DNA of 64,000 nt. Origin: Hyphomonadaceae bacterium (GTDB lineage: Bacteria > Pseudomonadota > Alphaproteobacteria > Caulobacterales > Aquidulcibacteraceae). Position numbers and translations under genes: made by a program. Shown here one piece after another: positions 58,582 through 64,000 of the stretch. Position 1 is the stretch's first letter. Each line of letters opens with the position of its first letter. The notes below the pieces were generated by a model. The model was not told the origin of the DNA and searched no databases. It saw only the letters and a program-made list of their open reading frames with translations. The DNA lies in contig JAEUMP010000024.1 of NCBI GenBank assembly GCA_016791445.1, positions 1 through 64,000 on the forward strand, in the 5' to 3' direction.

Positions 58582-59425
58582 CGAAGGCGCGCCGCGCGAT
58601 CCGCAGGCCGAGCGACGACTGGACGATCTTGGACCGCGCGTCGCCTCCGGCGCCGTGCTGGCGGTCTTCGGCCTCGCTGTAACCATCGCGGGCGGGCCCT
58701 GGATCGCCGGCGCGACAGGCGCGGCAGTCGTCATCATGAGCTATGAGTGGACTCGGATGAGCGAGCCGAAGTCGCTCTCGGCGGCGTTCGCCTTCTGTGT
58801 CGTGGGCGCGCTCGGCGCCGTGATGGCGGCAAGCTGGGGTCAATATCCGCTGGCGTTTGCGATCATGGTCGGCTGCGGTATCGCCTCGGCGACACGGCGG
58901 CGTGGTCTCGCGCCGGCGCTCGAGACGGCGGGCGGGGTGATCTATATCGGCGCGCCGTGCGTGTTGTTTCTGGCGCTGCGCGAGCATCAGCCGGACGGCG
59001 CGTTGCTGATCCTCTCACTGTTCGCGATCATCTGGTCGGCGGACGCGGCGGCGTATTTCGGCGGCAAGCTGATCGGCGGGCCGAAACTCGTGCCCAATCT
59101 GTCTCCCGCAAAGACCTGGTCCGGGTTCGCCTCGGGGACGATCGCGGGGATGGCGGCGGCGGCGGCGGTCGCCGTGCAGATCGGCGGGCCGGCCGCGACC
59201 TGGTCTTTTGTCGGCGCGGTGCTGGCGCTTGTCGGCTTGTTCGGCGATCTTTTCGAAAGTCTGTTGAAGCGGCGTTTCGGGGTGAAGGATGCAAGTCGGG
59301 TCATTCCCGGGCACGGTGGCGTTCTCGACCGGATTGACGGGTTGATGGCGGCGACGGTCGTAACGGCCACGGTGCTCGCGGCGGCGCCGGGCTTCTGGCT
59401 CGTTCTTCTGGGGCGCACGCCATGA
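58571..59425 (+). CDS. cdsA: phosphatidate cytidylyltransferase
   Basis: Integral membrane enzyme (284 aa) forming CDP-diacylglycerol from phosphatidic acid and CTP. The signature appears as KRRFGVKDASRVIPGHGGVLDRIDG-like C-terminal block (SRVIPGHGGVLDRIDGLMA) with DAAAYFGGKLIGG earlier. GTG 58571, inside the end of uppS, gives a normal-length N terminus. Confidence 0.93.
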   Translation: MSSSEGAPRDPQAERRLDDLGPRVASGAVLAVFGLAVTIAGGPWIAGATGAAVVIMSYEWTRMSEPKSLSAAFAFCVVGALGAVMAASWGQYPLAFAIMVGCGIASATRRRGLAPALETAGGVIYIGAPCVLFLALREHQPDGALLILSLFAIIWSADAAAYFGGKLIGGPKLVPNLSPAKTWSGFASGTIAGMAAAAAVAVQIGGPAATWSFVGAVLALVGLFGDLFESLLKRRFGVKDASRVIPGHGGVLDRIDGLMAATVVTATVLAAAPGFWLVLLGRTP

Positions 59426-60618
59426 CGTTGACCAGACGGATCACGGTGCTCGGCGCCACAGGCTCCATTGGTGCAAGCACGGCGGCGGTGGTCGAAGAAC
59501 TCATCGCGTCCGGCGCCGCCGACATCGAGGTCGAGGCGATCACGGGTGGGCGAAACCTGCCCGCGCTCATCGACATGGCGCTGCGGCTGAAGCCGAAATT
59601 CGTCGCGGTCGCCGATGAAAGTCTTGTCACGGAACTGCGCTCGGCCCTTTCGGGCATGCCTGTCGAGATCGGCGCAGGGGCCGGCGCGCTCGCGGAGGCC
59701 GGCGCCCGACCGGCTGACTGGGTCATGTCGGCGATCACCGGCGCGGCTGCGCTGGAGCCGACGCTGGCGGCCATCGTGCGGGGCGCTGCGATCGCCCTCG
59801 CCAACAAGGAGTGTCTTGTCTGCGCGGGCCCGCTGCTGATTGAGGCCGCTCGGACGAGCGGCGCGCAGTTGTTGCCTGTGGACTCTGAGCACAACGCGAT
59901 CTTTCAGGTCCTCGGCCACCCGGACCGGGTCGAGAAGCTCACGCTCACCGCCTCGGGCGGTCCGTTTCGCGAGTGGCCTCGCGAGCAGATGTCCGCCGCC
60001 ACCGTCGCGCAGGCGTGCCTGCACCCGAACTGGTCGATGGGACGCAAGATCTCGGTCGATAGCGCCACCCTGATGAACAAGGGGCTGGAGCTGATCGAAG
60101 CTTCGCTGCTCTTCGGCATGCCCGAAGACCGGATCGACGTGGTGATCCACCCGCAGTCGGTCATCCACAGCCTAGTGTCCTATTGCGATGGCTCGGTGCT
60201 GGCCCAGATGGGGGCGCCGGACATGCGCGTCCCGATCTCCTACGCGCTGGCCTGGCCTGACCGGGCGCCGGTATCGGCCGACCGGCTGGACCTGACGACT
60301 CTGGGGACACTGACTTTCGAGGCGCCTGATCTGGAGCGCTTTCCGGCCTTGCGTCTTGCCCGGGAGGCGCTTCGGGCCGGCGGGGCGGCGCCCGCCATCC
60401 TCAACGCCGCCAACGAATCTGCCGTGGAGAGTTTCCTGGACGGCCAGATCGGCTTTCTGGAGATCGCCGCCGCCGTCGAGGAGGTTTTGCAGTCCTGGGA
60501 GGGGTCGGGACTTGGCGCCATCGCAAATTCGCCGTCATCGTTCGATGAGGTGCGGAGTATCGACGCTGCGGCCCGAATCGCGGCGCGTCAGGCGATAACG
60601 CGTCGGCGGGTCGCTTGA
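59422..60618 (+). CDS. dxr: 1-deoxy-D-xylulose 5-phosphate reductoisomerase
   Basis: NADPH-dependent second enzyme of the MEP isoprenoid pathway (398 aa). Motifs: VLGATGSIGASTAAV (cofactor), ALANKECLVCAGPLL, PVDSEHNAIFQ and HPNWSMGRKISVDSATLMNK. ATGA overlap with cdsA. Its pathway feeds the upstream uppS, and DXP also feeds PdxJ. Confidence 0.96.
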   Translation: MTLTRRITVLGATGSIGASTAAVVEELIASGAADIEVEAITGGRNLPALIDMALRLKPKFVAVADESLVTELRSALSGMPVEIGAGAGALAEAGARPADWVMSAITGAAALEPTLAAIVRGAAIALANKECLVCAGPLLIEAARTSGAQLLPVDSEHNAIFQVLGHPDRVEKLTLTASGGPFREWPREQMSAATVAQACLHPNWSMGRKISVDSATLMNKGLELIEASLLFGMPEDRIDVVIHPQSVIHSLVSYCDGSVLAQMGAPDMRVPISYALAWPDRAPVSADRLDLTTLGTLTFEAPDLERFPALRLAREALRAGGAAPAILNAANESAVESFLDGQIGFLEIAAAVEEVLQSWEGSGLGAIANSPSSFDEVRSIDAAARIAARQAITRRRVA

Positions 60619-60688
60619 TCGAACCCGGCGGTTCTGTGGGCGCAGGCCCCGGCGCCCCAAGACCGGGAGCGCGGTCGGAGAGGATGAG

Positions 60689-61909
60689 ATGATCGAAGGG
60701 GCGTTGACATACCTGCTGACGTCGGCCGTGCCGTTCGTGCTCGTGCTGAGCCTCGTCGTCTTCGTGCACGAGTTCGGTCACTTTCAGGTCGGACGCTGGT
60801 GCAAGATCGCGATCGACACCTTCTCCATCGGATTCGGAAAGACGCTCGTGCAATGGCGCGACCGGCAGGGTGTGATCTGGCGCGTCGGCGCGCTGCCGCT
60901 GGGCGGCTATGTGAAGTTCAAGGACGATGCGGACCCGATGAGCACAGGGCCTGCGTCGCGGTACGAAACCCCCGAGGCGCACGCGCAAGCGCGCGCGAAG
61001 GGGCTCTTCCATGCACAGCCGGTCGGGGCGCGGGCGCTGACGACGGCGGCGGGGCCGCTGACCAATTTCGTGTTCTCCATGCTGGTGTTTGCGCTTCTGG
61101 CGCTGATCGTCGGGCGCGATGTGACGCCGGTGGGAGAGCTCTCGCCGCGCATCGATGCGGTGCGCGCTGAAGGACCCGCCGCGCAAGCCGGCATCCAGGG
61201 CGGCGACGTTGTCCGCGCCATTGACGGGCGACCGGTATCGTCGTTCGGCGCGATGCAGGAAACCGTGCGCAGCGCGCCCGGGCAGACGCTGACGTTCGAC
61301 GTGGAGCGGGAGGGGCGTCGCCTCTCGATCCCTGTCGTTGTCGGCGAGCGCAAGGACATCGACATGACCGGCGTCGAGACGCCGACCGGATTTCTGAGCG
61401 TCGAGCGCCGCACGCTACCCGAGGAGCGACAGATCCAGCGCTTCGGTCCCGTCGAGGCGATCGGCGTGGGCGCCGCGCAGGTATGGGACATTATCGCCTC
61501 CACGGGCGCTTATATCGGCAACATCTTCTCGGGCAGGGCTTCAGCTGAGCACATCGCGGGGCCTGCCGGCATCTTCGATACGTCGGGCAAGGTGGCGCGC
61601 AACGCGTTCGTGGGCGAGGCGAGTTTCGGCGACAAGGTCGCCGGTCTGGCGTTGTCGCTTCTGGCGTTCGCAGCGACATTGTCTGTTGCGGTCGGGATCG
61701 TGAACCTTCTGCCCGTGCCTATTCTCGATGGCGGTCATCTCGTATTCTATGCCATCGAGGCCGTTCGCGGCCGCCCCTTGAGCGCCAAGGCTCAGGAGAT
61801 TGGATTCCAGGCCGGGTTCGCGGTGATCATTTCCTTGTTCCTGTTCGCCACATGGAATGATCTCCAACGGTTCAAGCTCCTTGAGTTCGTCGGAAGAATA
61901 CTGTCTTAA
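60689..61909 (+). CDS. rseP: site-2 protease RseP
   Basis: Intramembrane zinc metalloprotease (406 aa) that cleaves anti-sigma factors within the inner membrane. HEFGH lies in the first membrane helix (residues about 27-31); GALPLGGYVKF follows; one clear PDZ domain (AAQAGIQGGDVVRAIDGRPV) sits in the periplasm; and the third zinc ligand is in NLLPVPILDGGH. Alphaproteobacterial length is normal with a single evident PDZ. Confidence 0.95.
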   Translation: MIEGALTYLLTSAVPFVLVLSLVVFVHEFGHFQVGRWCKIAIDTFSIGFGKTLVQWRDRQGVIWRVGALPLGGYVKFKDDADPMSTGPASRYETPEAHAQARAKGLFHAQPVGARALTTAAGPLTNFVFSMLVFALLALIVGRDVTPVGELSPRIDAVRAEGPAAQAGIQGGDVVRAIDGRPVSSFGAMQETVRSAPGQTLTFDVEREGRRLSIPVVVGERKDIDMTGVETPTGFLSVERRTLPEERQIQRFGPVEAIGVGAAQVWDIIASTGAYIGNIFSGRASAEHIAGPAGIFDTSGKVARNAFVGEASFGDKVAGLALSLLAFAATLSVAVGIVNLLPVPILDGGHLVFYAIEAVRGRPLSAKAQEIGFQAGFAVIISLFLFATWNDLQRFKLLEFVGRILS

Positions 61910-61950
61910 ACCCCGGCGCAGGGGAGCGCCGAAGTGATCGAGGGTTCTGC

Positions 61951-64000
61951 ATGAAGCGCACGTTGCGTGATGTGATGGTCGGCGCCGTCACCGGTGTCGC
62001 CGCAGTGGGCGCGGGCGTTTTGCTGCCGCAACCGGCATTGGGTCAGGAGGCGCCGCGTCCGCAGACGCAGCCGACCCGTCCGACGACCCCGGCGCAGCCG
62101 GCGGCGCCCCAGGCGCAGGCCCAAGCGCCCGCCCCCCAGCAACAACTCGCCATCCGCCGTATCGTCGTCGAGGGCAACCAGCGCGTCGAAGCAAGCACAG
62201 TCCAGTCCTATCTACTCCTGCGCCCGGGCGATCTCGTCGAGCCTGAACGGGTCGACCTGTCCCTCAAGACGCTGTTCGCGACTGGATTGTTCGCGGACGT
62301 GCAGATCGGTCAGCGCGACGCCGATCTGGTCGTGCGCGTCGTTGAAAATCCGATCGTCAACCGCGTTGTCTTCGAGGGGCTGCGCTCCAAGAAGTCGTCG
62401 GATCTCGAAAAGGAGGTCCAGGCCAAGCCGCGCTCCGTCTTCACGCCGGCGCGCGCGCAAGCCGATGTCCAGCGCATCATCGAACAGTATCGCCGTGCGG
62501 GCCGTTTCGCGGCCACCGTCACGCCGCAGGTGCGCGAACTCGAGCAGAACCGCGTCGACCTGATCTTCGAAGTGGACGAGGGCCCGGTGACGGGCGTCAG
62601 AAACGTCAACTTCATCGGCAATCGCGCGTTCTCCGACCGCGATCTCCGCGAGGCGGTGCTCACCGAAGAATCGAAGTGGTGGAAGTTCTTTTCCAAGAAT
62701 GACAACTACGATCCCGATCGCCTCGAATACGACCGCGAACTGCTGCGGCAGTTCTACACCAATCGCGGCTACGCCGATTTTCGCATCGTCTCCGCGACAG
62801 CCGAACTGACCCCCGACCAGAAGGACTTCTTCATTACCTTCACGGTGGATGAGGGCCAGAAGTACGACTTCGGCGAGGTTCGCGTCGAAACGGAACTCGA
62901 CCGGGTTCCCGCGGAACTGCTGCGCGCAGTAGTGCCGATCCGCACCGGACAGATGTTCGAAGGCGAACTGATCGAGAAGTCCATCGATGCGATGACTTTT
63001 ACGGCCGGGACGGGCGGTTATGCGAACGTCGACATCCGGCCGCGCATCGACCGCAATCCCGAGACGCGCACTGTGGACATCACCTTCGAGGTGAACGAAG
63101 GCCCGCGCGTGTTCGTCGAACGCATCAATATTGTCGGCAATACCCGCACGCTCGATCAGGTGATCCGCCGCGAACTGCGCGTGTCTGAAGGCGATGCTTT
63201 CAACCGCGTGCTGCTTGACCGCTCGCGTTCTCGCATCCGGTCGCTCGGTTTCTTCAAGAATGTTGAAGTCACCGAGTCGGAAGGCTCGCAGCCGGATCGC
63301 GCTATCGTCGATGTGAAAGTCGAGGAGGACACGACCGGCGAACTTGCCTTCGCGGCGGGTTTCTCGTCGACCGACAATTTCCTGTTCGACGTGTCGGTCA
63401 GCGAACGCAACCTGCGTGGCCGTGGTCAATTCCTGCGTCTGCGCGCCTCGACGAGTTCGCGTCGCCAGCAGGTCGATGTACGGTTCACTGAGCCACGTTT
63501 CATGGGGCGGGATCTGGCCGCCGGCTTCGATCTGTATACGCTGCGCACCGACTATCTCGATGAATCCTCCTTCGAGAACCAGTCCACGGGCGCGGGGTTG
63601 CGGGCCAGCTTCCCGATTACGGACAGCACGGGCCTCGGCCTGACCTACACCATCCGGCAAGACGAGACTGAAATTGCGGACGGCTTCATCAGCCTCGGCG
63701 ACACCGATAACGATGTGACCACGCCGGACGAGTTGCTGGAGCAGTGCTCGACGGATCCGCGCAACCTCGGACGTCCGCTTCTGTGTGATCAGGAAGGGAC
63801 CTTCCTGACGTCCGTGCTTGGCTACACGTTCAACTGGGACAAGCGAAACGATCCGGTCGATCCGACGCGTGGCTTCGATCTTTCTCTCCGCCAGGATCTC
63901 GCCGGCCTCGGCGGCGACGTGAAGTACCTGCGGACCGAACTTGAAACACGGACGTATTACGGTCTCTTCCGCGATGTCGTCGCGAGCTTCTCGCTGAGCG
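61951..64000 (+). CDS. bamA: outer-membrane protein assembly factor BamA, 5' part (runs off right edge)
   Basis: The frame is open from ATG 61951 to the window end (683 residues visible). A signal peptide (cleavage near PALG-QEAP) is followed by an unusually long Pro/Gln/Ala-rich linker (about residues 33-64), then POTRA domains (first at about 66, IRRIVVEGNQRV; later VRNVNFIGNRAFSD and VERINIVGNTRTLD) and, from about residue 440, the 16-strand barrel (GFSSTDNFLFDVSVSERNLRGRG; FTEPRFMGRDL). BamA is the essential core of the BAM insertion machine; the lipoprotein BamE is encoded at 29686. GAGGG precedes the start. Confidence 0.96.
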   Translation, partial: MKRTLRDVMVGAVTGVAAVGAGVLLPQPALGQEAPRPQTQPTRPTTPAQPAAPQAQAQAPAPQQQLAIRRIVVEGNQRVEASTVQSYLLLRPGDLVEPERVDLSLKTLFATGLFADVQIGQRDADLVVRVVENPIVNRVVFEGLRSKKSSDLEKEVQAKPRSVFTPARAQADVQRIIEQYRRAGRFAATVTPQVRELEQNRVDLIFEVDEGPVTGVRNVNFIGNRAFSDRDLREAVLTEESKWWKFFSKNDNYDPDRLEYDRELLRQFYTNRGYADFRIVSATAELTPDQKDFFITFTVDEGQKYDFGEVRVETELDRVPAELLRAVVPIRTGQMFEGELIEKSIDAMTFTAGTGGYANVDIRPRIDRNPETRTVDITFEVNEGPRVFVERINIVGNTRTLDQVIRRELRVSEGDAFNRVLLDRSRSRIRSLGFFKNVEVTESEGSQPDRAIVDVKVEEDTTGELAFAAGFSSTDNFLFDVSVSERNLRGRGQFLRLRASTSSRRQQVDVRFTEPRFMGRDLAAGFDLYTLRTDYLDESSFENQSTGAGLRASFPITDSTGLGLTYTIRQDETEIADGFISLGDTDNDVTTPDELLEQCSTDPRNLGRPLLCDQEGTFLTSVLGYTFNWDKRNDPVDPTRGFDLSLRQDLAGLGGDVKYLRTELETRTYYGLFRDVVASFSLS

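Overview
This 64 kb window is GC-rich chromosomal DNA from an alphaproteobacterium, most likely of the Caulobacter/Hyphomonas/Maricaulis broad group. The pointers are a C4-type 5-aminolevulinate synthase, a bacterial leucyl/arginyl-transferase (Bpt), a CBP3-type cytochrome bc1 chaperone, a RibB with a degenerate RibA-like tail, a K+-independent H+-pyrophosphatase, and gene orders typical of that group (pyrE-pdxJ-acpS-lepB-rnc-era-recO-parC; nrdR-rib-nusB-thiL-hppA; rpsB-tsf-pyrH-frr-uppS-cdsA-dxr-rseP-bamA). The exact genus cannot be told from the sequence alone.

Layout. 1-715: start of a small exported protein on the minus strand and an AT-rich intergenic region. 716-5649: a four-gene branched-chain 2-oxoacid dehydrogenase operon (E1a, E1b, E2, E3). 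5686-12901: pyrE, pdxJ, acpS, lepB, rnc, era, recO and parC, tightly packed and often overlapping. 12965-21213: LemA with an M48 protease, Bpt, MotB, a flavin reductase, a 3-hydroxyisobutyrate-type dehydrogenase, an inactivated-receiver protein, and the divergent hemB/hemA pair. 21306-26624: nrdR, a riboflavin operon, nusB, thiL and one unknown exported protein. 26786-29000: hppA with a clear terminator. 29001-29685: a gene-poor stretch rich in inverted repeats, with a LexA-box-like site and a MITE/RIME-like element. 29686-33493: bamE, cytochrome chaperone, plsX, fabH, ihfA and tRNA-Pro(GGG).

33494-50908 is the accessory region. It lies between tRNA-Pro, whose 3' end is duplicated just downstream, and dnaE. 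It holds a three-gene polyunsaturated-fatty-acid-synthase-like (Pfa) cluster: an enoyl reductase (PfaD/Pfa1 type), a 1979-residue KS-AT-ACP-ACP-KR-DH protein, and a 2062-residue KS-CLF-AT-DH-DH protein. After it come a polysaccharide ABC exporter (permease and ATPase) and a convergent, unrecognised protein with a possible GT-B-like C-terminal half. This is the strongest candidate for a poorly described system: a compact secondary-lipid synthase with only two ACPs, no acylglycerolphosphate acyltransferase domain and no dedicated phosphopantetheinyl transferase nearby, next to a surface-glycan export module.

51071-64000 returns to core genes: dnaE, then the rpsB-to-bamA translation, envelope and isoprenoid block. 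bamA runs off the right edge. No rRNA, CRISPR array, intact insertion sequence or prophage was seen.
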